A DNA stretch of 64,000 nucleotides from UBA9214 sp964443845 (GCA_964443845.1 CAYUFA010000006.1:1-64000); one strand, 5' to 3'; positions 44,546-53,908 are shown, counted from the first letter of the stretch. Translations and numbers: made by a program. The notes: generated by a model from the letters alone, not told the origin.

Positions 44546-45536
44546 TGCCCTTGTCTCCGAACAAAGCGCCGACAAAATCCGCTGCGTTGAATTCACGCAG
44601 GTTATCGATGCTTTCCCCGACACCGATAAAACGGATCGGGATACCGGTACGTTGCGCGATGGCGAAGATGATCCCGCCGCGCGCCGTGCCGTCCAGCTTG
44701 GTCAGGGTGATCCCCGTCAGACCGATGGCCTGGTTGAATTCCTGTGCCTGGTTGAGCGCGTTCTGACCCGTGCCGGCATCCACCACCAGCATGACTTCAT
44801 GCGGCGCATCCGGGTCGAGGCGCGACAGCACGCGCTTGATCTTTTTCAGTTCATCCATGAGGTTCGACTGGGTGTGCAGGCGGCCGGCGGTATCGGCAAT
44901 CAGGATGTCGATGTTGCGCGCCCGCGCCGCCTGCAGGGCGTCGTAGATCACCGAGGCGGCGTCGGCGCCCTGCTGCTGGGCGATTACCGGGACATCGTTG
45001 CGTTCGCCCCAGGTCTGCAACTGCTCCACTGCGGCGGCCCGGAAGGTGTCGCCGGCCGCGAGCATCACGCTCCTGCCCTGTTGCCGGAAGCGGTGGGCCA
45101 GCTTGCCGATGGTGGTGGTCTTGCCGGCACCGTTGATGCCGGCCATCAGGAGCACGAACGGGCGCGGGTGGTCCGGGACGGTCAGCGGTATACTGCATGG
45201 CTCGAGGATGGCCTGCATGCGCGCGCGCAGCGCCTGCATCAGGGCGTCGGCATCGCCCAGTTGCCTGCGCTCGACCCGGGCAGTGAGGTCGTCGATGATC
45301 GCGCGCGTCGCCTCGACCCCGACGTCGGCCATCAGCAGCATGCTCTCGATCTCCTCCAGCAGCTCGGCGTCGATGGCCTTGCTGCCCAGCACCAGGCTGG
45401 CTACGCTCTCGGTCAGGTTCTGGCGGGTGCGGCTCAGCCCGGCCCGGAGCCGGGCGAACAGGCCGGGCTTGCCGGGACTGGCGGGGGTGTCCCCCGCGGG
45501 CTTGTTCAGGAAACCTGCCATCGGAAAAGTTGTCAC
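44535..45536 (-). CDS. ftsY: signal recognition particle receptor FtsY
   Basis: SRP receptor GTPase that targets ribosome-nascent-chain complexes to the membrane. The 333-aa protein has the NG domain with MAGINGAGKTTTIGKLA (G1), DTFRAAAVEQL (G2), ADTAGRLHTQSNLMDELKK (G3) and TKLDGTARGG (G4). The N-terminal acidic domain of E. coli FtsY (497 aa) is almost absent. The last codons and stop lie inside a heptanucleotide repeat. An internal Met at residue 6 could be the start. Confidence 0.96.
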   Translation of the reverse strand: MTTFPMAGFLNKPAGDTPASPGKPGLFARLRAGLSRTRQNLTESVASLVLGSKAIDAELLEEIESMLLMADVGVEATRAIIDDLTARVERRQLGDADALMQALRARMQAILEPCSIPLTVPDHPRPFVLLMAGINGAGKTTTIGKLAHRFRQQGRSVMLAAGDTFRAAAVEQLQTWGERNDVPVIAQQQGADAASVIYDALQAARARNIDILIADTAGRLHTQSNLMDELKKIKRVLSRLDPDAPHEVMLVVDAGTGQNALNQAQEFNQAIGLTGITLTKLDGTARGGIIFAIAQRTGIPIRFIGVGESIDNLREFNAADFVGALFGDKGSEA

Positions 45537-45619
45537 TGAAGGATCGGGAATTCTCGAGCGGGATATCCTATCATCCCCCGTCCTGCGGGGTAACCGTTGC
45601 AGATATTAAGGAGTACGGC

Positions 45620-46990
45620 ATGCGCAGATTGCTGGGTATTACCCTGTTCCTGGCCACCCGGCTGGTGCTGGCAGGCGGTCCGGTACACGAGTACCGGCTC
45701 GACAACGGGCTCAAGCTGATCGTCAAGGAGGACCACCGGGCGCCGGTGGTGGTAACGCAGGTGTGGTACCGGATCGGCGCGAGTTACGAAACCGACGGCA
45801 TCACGGGGATCTCGCACGTGCTCGAGCACATGATGTTCAAGGGTACGCACGCACACCCGGCCGGAGAATTTTCGCGCATCATCGCGGAAAACGGCGGCGA
45901 GGAGAATGCCTTTACCAGCGAGGACTACACGACCTACTTCCAGACTATGGAGAAAAGCCGGTTACCCGTCAGTTTCGAACTCGAAGCCGACCGGATGCGC
46001 AACCTGAACCTGATTGAGCCGGAATATCGCAAGGAAATCAAGGTGGTTATGGAAGAGCGCCGGATGCGCACGGATGACAAGCCGACGGCGGAGACCTACG
46101 AACAGTTCGCGTCCGTGGCACACACCGCGAACTCCTACCGCACCCCGACCATCGGCTGGATGAACGACCTGAAAAACCTGACCCTGGACGACGTGAAGAA
46201 GTGGTACCGGCGCTGGTATGCCCCCAACAACGCCACCGTCGTGGTGGCCGGCGACGTCGACCCGGAACAGGTGCACGCACTGGCCGTCAAGTACTTCGGC
46301 CCGCTCAAGCCGGAGCCGATCGTAGCGCCGAAGCCGCGCCTCGATCCCCCGCAGGACGGCATGCGGACGCTGCAGGTCGAGGTGCCGGCCGAGGTGCCAT
46401 ATCTCATCATGGGCTACCACACGCCGGTGCTGAAAACCGCGCAACACGACTGGGAACCCTATGCCCTGGAGGTCCTGGCCGGGATCCTCGACGGCGGCGA
46501 CAGCGCCCGGCTGGCCACCGACCTGGTGCGCGGCCGCCGCATCGCCACCAGCGCCGGTGCCTCCTACGGCCTGTACAGCCGCCAGAACGATTTGTTCCTG
46601 CTCGATGGAACGCCGGCCGAACAGCACACCACCCGGGAACTGCAGCAGGCGCTGCTGGAGGAAGTCCGGCGGCTGCAGGAGGCCCCGGTCGGCAAGGATG
46701 AGCTGGAACGCATCAAGTCCAAGGTGGTGGCCGACGCCGTGTACCAGCGCGACTCGATCTTCTACGAGGCCATGAAGATCGGCCAGCTCGACGCCGTGGG
46801 CCTGGACTGGCACCTGGCCGACCAGTACGTGGCGCGCATCAAGGCGGTGACCGCCGCACAGGTGCAGGCCGTGGCCAGGAAATACCTGGTTAAACGCCAG
46901 CTGACGGTCGCCGAACTGGTGCCGCAGCCGATGAAGGCGGGCAGGCATCCGCGGGCCGCCATGCAGGAGATGAACAATGTCGTACGTTGA
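45620..46990 (+). CDS. M16 family zinc peptidase (active subunit)
   Basis: A 456-aa exported pitrilysin-family peptidase. After a short signal segment (MRRLLGITLFLATRLVLAGG) it has the zinc motif HVLEH in GISHVLEHMMFKGT and the downstream Glu in ENAFTSEDYTTYF, so the catalytic machinery is intact. AAGGAG lies before the ATG. It overlaps the following M16 homologue by 14 bases. The two subunits probably form a heterodimer at the periplasm or inner membrane. Substrate unknown. Confidence 0.92.
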   Translation: MRRLLGITLFLATRLVLAGGPVHEYRLDNGLKLIVKEDHRAPVVVTQVWYRIGASYETDGITGISHVLEHMMFKGTHAHPAGEFSRIIAENGGEENAFTSEDYTTYFQTMEKSRLPVSFELEADRMRNLNLIEPEYRKEIKVVMEERRMRTDDKPTAETYEQFASVAHTANSYRTPTIGWMNDLKNLTLDDVKKWYRRWYAPNNATVVVAGDVDPEQVHALAVKYFGPLKPEPIVAPKPRLDPPQDGMRTLQVEVPAEVPYLIMGYHTPVLKTAQHDWEPYALEVLAGILDGGDSARLATDLVRGRRIATSAGASYGLYSRQNDLFLLDGTPAEQHTTRELQQALLEEVRRLQEAPVGKDELERIKSKVVADAVYQRDSIFYEAMKIGQLDAVGLDWHLADQYVARIKAVTAAQVQAVARKYLVKRQLTVAELVPQPMKAGRHPRAAMQEMNNVVR

Positions 46991-48311
46991 TTCCATGATC
47001 TACCGATGCGTGAAAGGGTTGCTGGGTTTCGTTCTGCTCGGCCTGCTGGCGCCGTTCCCGGCACAGGCCATGCCGCGGATCCAGCACTGGGAAACGTCCA
47101 ATGGTGCACGTGTGTTTTTCGTGGCGGCGCCGGAACTGCCCATGGTGGACATCAATGTCACGTTTGCCGCGGGTAGCGCGCGCGACGACGGTCATCCGGG
47201 TCTGTCTCACCTGACCAATGACTTGCTCGACAGCGGTGCGGCCGGGATGAGCGCGGACCAGATCGCCAGCCGGGTGGAGGCACTGGGCGCCGTGCTCGAC
47301 ACCGGTGCGGCGCGTGACATGGCCTGGGTCTCGCTGCGCAGCCTGAGTGACGCGGACCACCTGAAACCGGCGCTGGCGATATTTGCCGACGTACTGGGAA
47401 AACCCGATTTCAACGCCACCGACCTCGACCGTGAGCGCGCGCGCGCCCTCGTGGGGCTGCGCAGCGAAGACCAGTCACCGGCGGCGGTCGCCGAGAATGC
47501 CATCTTTGCCGCCATCTACGGCAAGCATCCCTATGCCTCGCGCGAGAGCGGTACCCCGGAGAGCCTGCGCGGGATCACCCGCGGGCAGATCGTCGATTTC
47601 TACCGGCACTACTATGTGGCGCACAACGCGATCATCGCCATGGTGGGCAACCTCGATCGCAAGGCGGCCGGGCAGGTGGCCGAACAGGTGGCGGCGAAGC
47701 TGCAACCCGGCAGCAAGGCACCCGCACTGCCGGTGCCGGCCGCGCTGACCCACGCCACGGAGCAGCGCATCGCGCATCCCTCGGCGCAGACGACCGTGCT
47801 CGTCGGGCAGCCGGGCATGCGGCGTGGCGACCCGGATTATTTTCCCCTCTACGTCGGTAATCACGTGCTCGGCGGCAGCGGCCTGGTTTCCCGGCTCAGC
47901 GACGAGATCCGCGAGAAGCGCGGCCTGTCCTACAGTGTCAGCAGCTATTTCAGCCCCATGGCACAGGATGGCCCGTTCCTGCTGTCCCTGCAGACGCGCA
48001 ACGACCAGACCGACAAGGCGCTGGGTCTCCTGCGCGAGACGCTGCGCAAGTTCCTGCAGGATGGCCCGACGGAAAAAGAACTGGTGGCCGCCAAAAAGAA
48101 CCTGACCGGTGGCTTCCCGTTGCGCATCGACAGCAACTCGAAGATCCTGGATTACCTGGTGATGATCGGTTACTACGGTCTGCCGCTCGATTACCTCGAT
48201 ACATTCAGCGCCAATGTCCAGGCCGTCACGCGCGCGCAGATCATGGACGCCTTCCACCGCCGCGTGCACCCGGACACCATGGCCACGGTGATCGTCGGCG
48301 GCAAGCCCTGA
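46977..48311 (+). CDS. M16 family protein lacking the zinc motif
   Basis: A 444-aa exported M16 homologue with signal peptide (GLLGFVLLGLLAPFPAQA). Where the active partner has HVLEH this one has LSHLTNDLLDSG, so the inverted zincin motif is lost. The C-terminal R/Y-type pair region survives (EIREKRGLSYSVSSYFSP). It is the usual non-catalytic partner of the M16 gene it overlaps. Confidence 0.92.
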   Translation: MSYVDSMIYRCVKGLLGFVLLGLLAPFPAQAMPRIQHWETSNGARVFFVAAPELPMVDINVTFAAGSARDDGHPGLSHLTNDLLDSGAAGMSADQIASRVEALGAVLDTGAARDMAWVSLRSLSDADHLKPALAIFADVLGKPDFNATDLDRERARALVGLRSEDQSPAAVAENAIFAAIYGKHPYASRESGTPESLRGITRGQIVDFYRHYYVAHNAIIAMVGNLDRKAAGQVAEQVAAKLQPGSKAPALPVPAALTHATEQRIAHPSAQTTVLVGQPGMRRGDPDYFPLYVGNHVLGGSGLVSRLSDEIREKRGLSYSVSSYFSPMAQDGPFLLSLQTRNDQTDKALGLLRETLRKFLQDGPTEKELVAAKKNLTGGFPLRIDSNSKILDYLVMIGYYGLPLDYLDTFSANVQAVTRAQIMDAFHRRVHPDTMATVIVGGKP

Positions 48312-48733
48312 TCCCGCCGCCCGGGCTGCTGTATGGCGCCCGGGCGAAACGGCTGGCAGGGGATGAGTACAAGGGTAGGAGCGCATCGCATGCGCGACAG
48401 GTCGATTGCTCCGGCCGTTCAGACTCGCGTAGGGCGGAACGCGCAGCGGTTCCGCCGCGCGTTCCGCCCTGCACGTTTTTCCGTGTTCTTCCGTGGCTGC
48501 GATCCGGCACGCTTCCGATCCTCCGCCGCCGGCAGTCCGCGTACAGGTGCCGTCGGCATGCACCGACAGCAGCGATTTCCATCCACGGACTGTTCCGCAG
48601 ATTCTCCTGCGTATCCTCTGGGACGGGACACCCGCTTGCGGGCACGGGCAGGGAAGCCTGAACGACAGCAGCACCCCGCAACGAGCCGGCCGGTGCCACT
48701 CGGCACCGGCAACCTGGACACACGGAGGAAAGC
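48312..48733. other. 422-base spacer with REP-like repeats, no supported gene
   Basis: Contains a GTAGGAGCGC...GCGCGAC REP-like element (48375-48398) and a strong 14-bp hairpin (48431-48470). The rest (48480-48720) has open frames in several phases but no start signal or recognisable protein. A CGGAGGAAA ribosome-binding site at its end belongs to the PEP-CTERM gene. Confidence 0.5.
48431..48470. repeat. palindromic intergenic repeat
   Basis: Perfect 14-bp stem AGGGCGGAACGCGC / GCGCGTTCCGCCCT around a 12-base loop. It is of the GTAGGGCGGA...TCCGCCCT type found in many gammaproteobacterial intergenic regions. Five T follow a few bases later (48476-48480), so it may also terminate the M16 unit. 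Confidence 0.65.
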
Positions 48734-49384
48734 ATGAAACAGGGAAACACGCTGCGCATGCGCATTGCGCAACATTGTCTGGCACTGGCGGTGGTACTGC
48801 CGGCGGGCCAGGCGGCCGCCGGTACGGTGATATCGGAGCTGCTCTACGACGTGCCCGGTACCGACAGCGGGCAGGTGTTCGTCGAGTTGTTCGGTGCGCC
48901 GGGCACGGAGCTCGACGGTCTGTGGCTGGAAGGCATCAACGGTACCAATGGCAGCGTCTACCAGACGGTGACGCTCGCCGGCACGATCCCGTCCGACGGC
49001 GTGTTCGTGGTCGGTGACGACGACGGGACGGGCGCGACCGGGGTCGCCAACGCCGACCTGGTACGCAACGTGGATTTCCAGAACGGCCCGGACTCGGTGG
49101 TCCTGCGCGACGCCGGCGGCATCCTCGATGCACTCGGCTACGGCGATTTCACCGCTGCCGTATTTGCCGGCGAGGGCAACGCCGCCGTGGATGTCGCGGC
49201 CGGCTGGAGCCTGGCGCGGGACGATCCCGCCCGGGACAGCGATGACAACTTCGCGGACTTCAGCGGTCTCGCTGCGCCGACGCCGGGGCTGGTGCCGGCC
49301 AGCACGGTACCGCTGCCACCGGCGCTGGGACTGCTGCTGTCCGGGCTGGCCGGATTCGCGGGGGTGGGCCGGCGCCGGCCGTGA
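48734..49384 (+). CDS. PEP-CTERM exported protein with lamin-tail-like domain
   Basis: A 216-aa secreted protein. It has a signal peptide (LALAVVLPAGQAAAG), a lamin-tail-like beta domain (VISELLYDVPGTDSGQVFVELFGAPGTELDGLWLEGING... VVLRDAGGILDALGYG) and the C-terminal VPLPPALGLLLSGLAGFAGVGRRRP. That tail is the VPLPPA variant of the PEP-CTERM sorting signal: motif, hydrophobic helix, Arg cluster. Exosortase, the enzyme expected to process it, is not in the window. Function unknown; likely surface or matrix-associated. Confidence 0.82.
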   Translation: MKQGNTLRMRIAQHCLALAVVLPAGQAAAGTVISELLYDVPGTDSGQVFVELFGAPGTELDGLWLEGINGTNGSVYQTVTLAGTIPSDGVFVVGDDDGTGATGVANADLVRNVDFQNGPDSVVLRDAGGILDALGYGDFTAAVFAGEGNAAVDVAAGWSLARDDPARDSDDNFADFSGLAAPTPGLVPASTVPLPPALGLLLSGLAGFAGVGRRRP

Positions 49385-49441
49385 TACCTCACCGGCCGGG
49401 TGCGTTTGACTGGGTTACGGCAAGTGCGGATCATCGTGCGC

Positions 49442-50014
49442 ATGAAACCGGTTACCGGCCAGTTGCGCATCATTGGCGGGACCTGGCGCGGCCGCAAGAT
49501 CGATTTTGTCGCCGCGCCGGGTCTGCGGCCGACCCCGAACCGGATCCGCGAGACCCTGTTCAACTGGCTGGCACCGGTGATCCGCGACGCGCGCTGCCTG
49601 GACCTGTTTGCCGGCAGTGGCGCGCTGGGCCTGGAGGCCGTATCGCGCGGTGCGGCGAGCTGTGTACTGGTCGAGTCCAACGCGGAGGTGGCCGCGCTGC
49701 TGCGCAGTCAGGCCGGCCGGCTGGCAGCGGAGCGCGTGGAGGTGGTGACGGCCGATGTCCTCCAGTGGCTGTCCACGCCGCCGCGCCGGTTCGATATCGT
49801 GTTTCTCGACCCGCCGTTCCAGGGCACTTCGCTGGCAGAGTGTCTGCACCGCCTCGAGCAGGGCAGCTGGCTGGCACCCGCTGCCTGGATCTATGTCGAG
49901 TCCGCGCCCGAGAGCGAACCGGAATTGCCCGCGGGCTGGCACTGGCATCGCGACCGGCAGGCCGGGCGGGTCCGGTACCGGCTGGCAATGCGCCAGGTGG
50001 CCGCGGGGGACTGA
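49442..50014 (+). CDS. rsmD: 16S rRNA (guanine966-N2)-methyltransferase RsmD
   Basis: Methylates G966 of 16S rRNA. The 190-aa protein has LRIIGGTWRGRKIDF, GLRPTPNRIRETLFNWL, LDLFAGSGALGLEAVSRGA (SAM site) and the catalytic DPPF in DIVFLDPPFQG. Start chosen as MKPVTGQLRIIGG; upstream ATG at 49400 and GTG starts are possible. RsmD genes commonly lie near ftsY. Confidence 0.94.
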   Translation: MKPVTGQLRIIGGTWRGRKIDFVAAPGLRPTPNRIRETLFNWLAPVIRDARCLDLFAGSGALGLEAVSRGAASCVLVESNAEVAALLRSQAGRLAAERVEVVTADVLQWLSTPPRRFDIVFLDPPFQGTSLAECLHRLEQGSWLAPAAWIYVESAPESEPELPAGWHWHRDRQAGRVRYRLAMRQVAAGD

Positions 50015-50047
50015 GACCGGTGGCCTGCCCGTGACAGGCGGGTCTGT

Positions 50048-51355
50048 TCAGGGCTGCAGTGCGTGTACCAGGCGGCCTTCGAACAGGGTGTGCGTGACAC
50101 GGCCTTTCATTTCCCAGCCACGGAACGGGGTGTTGTGGCCGTTGCTGCGCAGGTTGCCGTTGTCGAGCAGCCACGTGCGGTGCGGATCAAAAATGCATAC
50201 ATCGGCACTGGCGCCGGTTTCCAGGGTGCCATGGGGCAAGCCGAGGATCTGCGCCGGGTGCCAGGTCAGGCGGCGGATCAGCGCAGGCAGTTCCAGCACG
50301 TGCTCCTCGACCAGCCTCAGGCTCAGTGGCAGCAGCGTGTCCAGCCCCGAGATGCCCGGTTCGGTGGCCGGGAACGGTCCCATCTTGGCGTCCGGTTCAT
50401 GGGGCTGGTGATCCGAGCAGATGGCATGGATACTCCCGTTCTGCAGCGCGTTACGCAGTTGCTCGCGGTCTTCCACCGTGCGCAGGGGCGGCAGCACGTG
50501 ACAATCGCTGTCGAAATCACAGATATCGTTTTCCGACAGGTACAGGTAGGGGATGGCGACATCGGCCGTGACCGGAACGCCGTCGAACCGGGCGCGTGCC
50601 ACCATGCGTGCGGAGCGCCCGGTGGTCAGGCGGCAGAAGTGGGCGCGCACGCCCACCTGTTCGATCAGCGCCAGCAGGTGGGCGACGGCGGCGGTTTCCG
50701 CCGCCTGCGGGATGGCCGGCAGGCCGAGGCGTGTCGCGACCCGGCCTTCGTGCGCACAGCCCTCGTTGGCCAGGGCATGATCGAGCGGATGCAGGAACAC
50801 GGTCAGGTCGAAGGTGGCGGCGTATTCCAGTGCGCGCCGCAACACCAGGCTGTTGACCATCGGGCGCAGGGCGTTGCTGACGCCGACGCAACCGGCCTTG
50901 CGCAGTGCCGCCATTTCACTCAGATGTTCGCCGTCGAGGTTGCGGGTCAGGGCACCGAGCGTGACCACGCGGGCCTTGCCGGCATGGGTCGCACGCAGGC
51001 GGATCAGTTCCACCACGGCCGGTGTATCGATCACCGGACTGGTGTCCGGTGCGCAGCACAGGGTGGTGATGCCTGCGCTGGCCGCCGCACGCGTTTCCGT
51101 GGCGATGGTCGCCTTGTGCTCCTGGCCGGGTTCGCGCAACGCCGTTGCAATGTCGATCAGACCGGGGCACACCACGCAGCCGGTGGCATCGATTTCCGCT
51201 TCGGCGACGAAGCCTGCGGGTGCGCTGCCGAGGGCGGCGATCCGTCCCCCGGCGATATAGAGGTCGGTGACCCGGTCAACGTCGCTGGCGGGGTCGATGA
51301 CGCGGCCGTCGTGGATGCGGATGCGCTGTTGCCGGCCTCGGGTCACGGTGGCCAT
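50048..51355 (-). CDS. non-catalytic dihydroorotase homologue PyrX
   Basis: A 435-aa dihydroorotase-family protein immediately after pyrB. In active enzymes the segment reads GLxDLHVHLREPG; here it is GLIDIATALREPG, so the metal-binding HxH is AxA. The later zinc-binding His is also lost (CRLTT in place of CHVST), while ICSDHQPHEP is retained. This matches the inactive PyrC'/PyrX proteins known from pseudomonads that form a structural complex with aspartate carbamoyltransferase. A true dihydroorotase must be elsewhere. Confidence 0.9.
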   Translation of the reverse strand: MATVTRGRQQRIRIHDGRVIDPASDVDRVTDLYIAGGRIAALGSAPAGFVAEAEIDATGCVVCPGLIDIATALREPGQEHKATIATETRAAASAGITTLCCAPDTSPVIDTPAVVELIRLRATHAGKARVVTLGALTRNLDGEHLSEMAALRKAGCVGVSNALRPMVNSLVLRRALEYAATFDLTVFLHPLDHALANEGCAHEGRVATRLGLPAIPQAAETAAVAHLLALIEQVGVRAHFCRLTTGRSARMVARARFDGVPVTADVAIPYLYLSENDICDFDSDCHVLPPLRTVEDREQLRNALQNGSIHAICSDHQPHEPDAKMGPFPATEPGISGLDTLLPLSLRLVEEHVLELPALIRRLTWHPAQILGLPHGTLETGASADVCIFDPHRTWLLDNGNLRSNGHNTPFRGWEMKGRVTHTLFEGRLVHALQP

Positions 51356-52330
51356 TTACTCGTCACCCTCCTGCCGGCTGCGCATCGCCATCGACATGAC
51401 CGCCATACGCACCGCGATGCCGTGGGTGACCTGTTGCAGGATCACCGAGCGCGGTCCGTCGGCCACCTCGGAATCCATTTCCACGCCGCGATTGATCGGC
51501 CCGGGATGCATGACGATGGCATCCGCGCCGGCATGGGCCAGTTTTTTCTCGGTCAGGCCGAACAGCTCGTAGTACTCGTGCTCGCTCGGCAGCAGCGCAC
51601 CCTTCATGCGCTCGTGCTGCAGGCGCAGCATGATGATGACATCCACGTCACGGATTCCGGCGCGCAGGTCGTGAAACACCCTGACCCCGAGGGAGTCGGC
51701 AAAGGCCGGCACCAGGGTGCGCGGCGCGACGATGCGCACCTCGCCGGTGTTGAGCAGGTTGAGCGCGTGGATCTGCGAACGTGCCACGCGCGAGTGCAGC
51801 ACATCACCGACGATGGCGACGCGCAGACGCCCGAAGTCGTGACCCTTGGCACGGCGGATGGTAAACATGTCCAGCATCGCCTGGGTCGGATGCGAGTGGC
51901 GCCCGTCGCCGGCATTGATGACGCTGGTGTGCGGTGCGACGTGGCTGGCCATGAAGTGGGCGGCGCCGCTGTCCACGTGACGGACCACGAACATGTCCAC
52001 GTGCATGGCCTCGAGGTTGCGCAGCGTGTCGAGCAGGGTTTCTCCCTTGGTCGCGCTGGACTGCGTGATGTTGATGTTCAGCACGTCCGCCGACAGGCGC
52101 TTGGCCGCCAGCTCGAACGTGGTGCGGGTACGGGTGCTGGCCTCGAAGAACAGGTTGACGATGGTCTTGCCGCGTAGCAGCGGCACCTTTTTGACGGCCT
52201 GTTCGGTAATCCCGGCAAAGGATTCGGCGGTATCGAGGATTTCGGTCAGCAGCTGGCGGTTCAGCCCGCTGATGGACAGGAAGTGGCGTAACCTTCCCTG
52301 GCTGTCGATTTGCAGGTTGGCGCCTTTCAT
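51356..52330 (-). CDS. pyrB: aspartate carbamoyltransferase catalytic subunit
   Basis: Condenses carbamoyl phosphate and aspartate in pyrimidine synthesis. The 324-aa protein has the carbamoyl-phosphate site STRTRTTFELAAKRL, HPTQAMLDMFTI and MHPGPINRGVEM. Its stop codon is followed directly by the pyrX start (TAA ATG). No pyrI regulatory chain is present, as expected for the PyrB-PyrX class. It overlaps pyrR by 4 bases. Confidence 0.96.
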   Translation of the reverse strand: MKGANLQIDSQGRLRHFLSISGLNRQLLTEILDTAESFAGITEQAVKKVPLLRGKTIVNLFFEASTRTRTTFELAAKRLSADVLNINITQSSATKGETLLDTLRNLEAMHVDMFVVRHVDSGAAHFMASHVAPHTSVINAGDGRHSHPTQAMLDMFTIRRAKGHDFGRLRVAIVGDVLHSRVARSQIHALNLLNTGEVRIVAPRTLVPAFADSLGVRVFHDLRAGIRDVDVIIMLRLQHERMKGALLPSEHEYYELFGLTEKKLAHAGADAIVMHPGPINRGVEMDSEVADGPRSVILQQVTHGIAVRMAVMSMAMRSRQEGDE

Positions 52331-52833
52331 GTGCCGTGCTTGATTTCCAGTGCGAGCGGGTCCGGCCCGGTGAGCTTGATGTGGTCCCGCTCGGCCAGTT
52401 CGATGCGCTGCCCGACGGCGTTGGCCTCGATCGGCAACTCCCTGCCACTACGGTCAATCAGCACGGCCAGCAGAATCGAGGCCGGACGGCCGTAGTCGAA
52501 CAGTTCGTTGAGTGCGGCACGGATGGTGCGGCCGGTGTGCAGTACGTCGTCCACCAGGATGATGTGGCGGTCGTCGATGCTGAATTTCAGCTCCGAGGTA
52601 TGCACCACCGGGTTGATACCGATGCGGGTGAAGTCATCGCGGTAGAACGAGATGTCGAGCATGCCCGGCCTGTCGGTCAGGCCCAGACGCCGGTGTAACT
52701 GTGCCGCGATCCAGACCCCGCCGGTATGGATGCCGACCATGACGGGGTTGTGCAGGTGTCGCTGTTCGATCAGTGCGCGAAGCTGTGCCGCCATGGCATC
52801 CAGCATGCCCGGAATATCGTGTGTATGGCTCAT
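52327..52833 (-). CDS. pyrR: PyrR bifunctional regulator/uracil phosphoribosyltransferase
   Basis: A 168-aa PyrR family protein with the PRPP loop IILVDDVLHTGRTIRAAL and GIHTGGVWIA. In many bacteria PyrR binds pyr mRNA to regulate attenuation and has weak uracil phosphoribosyltransferase activity. I saw no attenuator leader directly upstream, since it overlaps ruvX by 4 bases. First of pyrR-pyrB-pyrX. Confidence 0.93.
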   Translation of the reverse strand: MSHTHDIPGMLDAMAAQLRALIEQRHLHNPVMVGIHTGGVWIAAQLHRRLGLTDRPGMLDISFYRDDFTRIGINPVVHTSELKFSIDDRHIILVDDVLHTGRTIRAALNELFDYGRPASILLAVLIDRSGRELPIEANAVGQRIELAERDHIKLTGPDPLALEIKHGT

Positions 52834-53234
52834 GGGTCCCTGGTATCCAGCCAGTCCTGCAGGATGATGCGCGCAGCGACGGCATCCAGCCCGGCACTGG
52901 CAGTTCGACTGTCCCGGTGCAGCAGCGCGGCGGCGTGCGAACTCAGGCGTTCATCCATCGTGAACACGGGCAGACGGTAGCGTGCATCCAGCTGTTGTGC
53001 AAATGTTCTTGCCGCCCGCGTGCTCTCCGAATCGCTGCCGTCGGCATGTCGCGGCAGTCCCACCACCAGGGCCTCGGGCTGCCACTCGTTGATCAGTGTG
53101 GTGATGCGCACCCAGTCCGGTGCGTCGTGGACCGCGCTTATTGTGCACAGGGCACTCGCCGTACCGGTGATGCCCTGTCCGACAGCGACGCCGATGCGCT
53201 GGCTGCCGAAATCAAAGCCGAGCAGGGTCTGCAA
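52830..53234 (-). CDS. ruvX: Holliday junction resolvase-like / pre-16S rRNA nuclease YqgF
   Basis: A 134-aa RuvC-fold nuclease. It has the first catalytic Asp in LLGFDFGSQRIGVAVG, VGLPRHADGSDSE, the Glu in MDERLSSHAA and the last Asp region in GLDAVAARIILQDWL. Homologues process the 5' end of pre-16S rRNA. It follows yqgE after 32 bases and overlaps pyrR. Confidence 0.95.
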   Translation of the reverse strand: MQTLLGFDFGSQRIGVAVGQGITGTASALCTISAVHDAPDWVRITTLINEWQPEALVVGLPRHADGSDSESTRAARTFAQQLDARYRLPVFTMDERLSSHAAALLHRDSRTASAGLDAVAARIILQDWLDTRDP

Positions 53235-53266
53235 GTCCGCCGGTCCGGCGCCACGCGGCGCGGTGC

Positions 53267-53830
53267 TCAGGCATGCCCCGGTTCGCTGCTGAGCAGGTGC
53301 AGGTCGATGCCGATCAACTCGGCGGCGGCGAGCCAGCGTCGCTCGGTGGGGGTGCGAAACACGATGTCCGCGTTGGCGGGGCTGCTCAGCCAGAAGTTGC
53401 CGGCCAGCTCCTGCTCCAGCTGCCCGGCGCCCCAGCCGGCATAGCCCAGTGTGACGATGGCATGTTTTGGTCCCTTGCCTGCGGCGATGGCGGCAAGGAT
53501 GTCGCGCGAGGAAGTGATGCCGATTTCGTCCGTGACCCTGAGCGTGGCTTCCCAGTCGCCGGAGGGTTCGTGGAGGACGAAGCCACGGTCACTCTGCACC
53601 GGACCGCCCATGTACACGGGCTGGGAGGCGATATCGATGTCGTCGGTCCGGATATCCATATGCAACAGGACTTCGCCGAGCTGCAGCTCCAGCGGCCGGT
53701 TGATCACCACACCCAGTGCACCGTTTTCATCGTGTTCACAGATGTAGGTGGTGGTGTGATGGAAATTCGGATCTTCCAGATTCGGCATCGCGATCAGGAA
53801 GTGATTACTGAGTGAGCCGGGATAGTTCAT
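53267..53830 (-). CDS. yqgE: YqgE/AlgH family protein (UPF0301)
   Basis: A 187-aa UPF0301 protein with LSNHFLIAMPNLEDPNFHHTTTYICEHDENGALGVVINRP, typical of YqgE/AlgH. AlgH was named for an effect on alginate production in Pseudomonas, but the biochemical role is unknown. Usual position between tonB and ruvX. Confidence 0.94.
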   Translation of the reverse strand: MNYPGSLSNHFLIAMPNLEDPNFHHTTTYICEHDENGALGVVINRPLELQLGEVLLHMDIRTDDIDIASQPVYMGGPVQSDRGFVLHEPSGDWEATLRVTDEIGITSSRDILAAIAAGKGPKHAIVTLGYAGWGAGQLEQELAGNFWLSSPANADIVFRTPTERRWLAAAELIGIDLHLLSSEPGHA

Positions 53831-53908
53831 GACTCAAGTATTAGTCAGATCGACCGGGTGGTTCAAGTCTCCTCCGTGAATATGGGTAAAAGTCCTGCTG
53901 ATACGTGG

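Noticed and set aside
48333..48737. 134-codon plus-strand frame after the M16 genes
   Set aside because: It runs through two palindromic repeats and into the ribosome-binding site of the PEP-CTERM gene; coding is unlikely.
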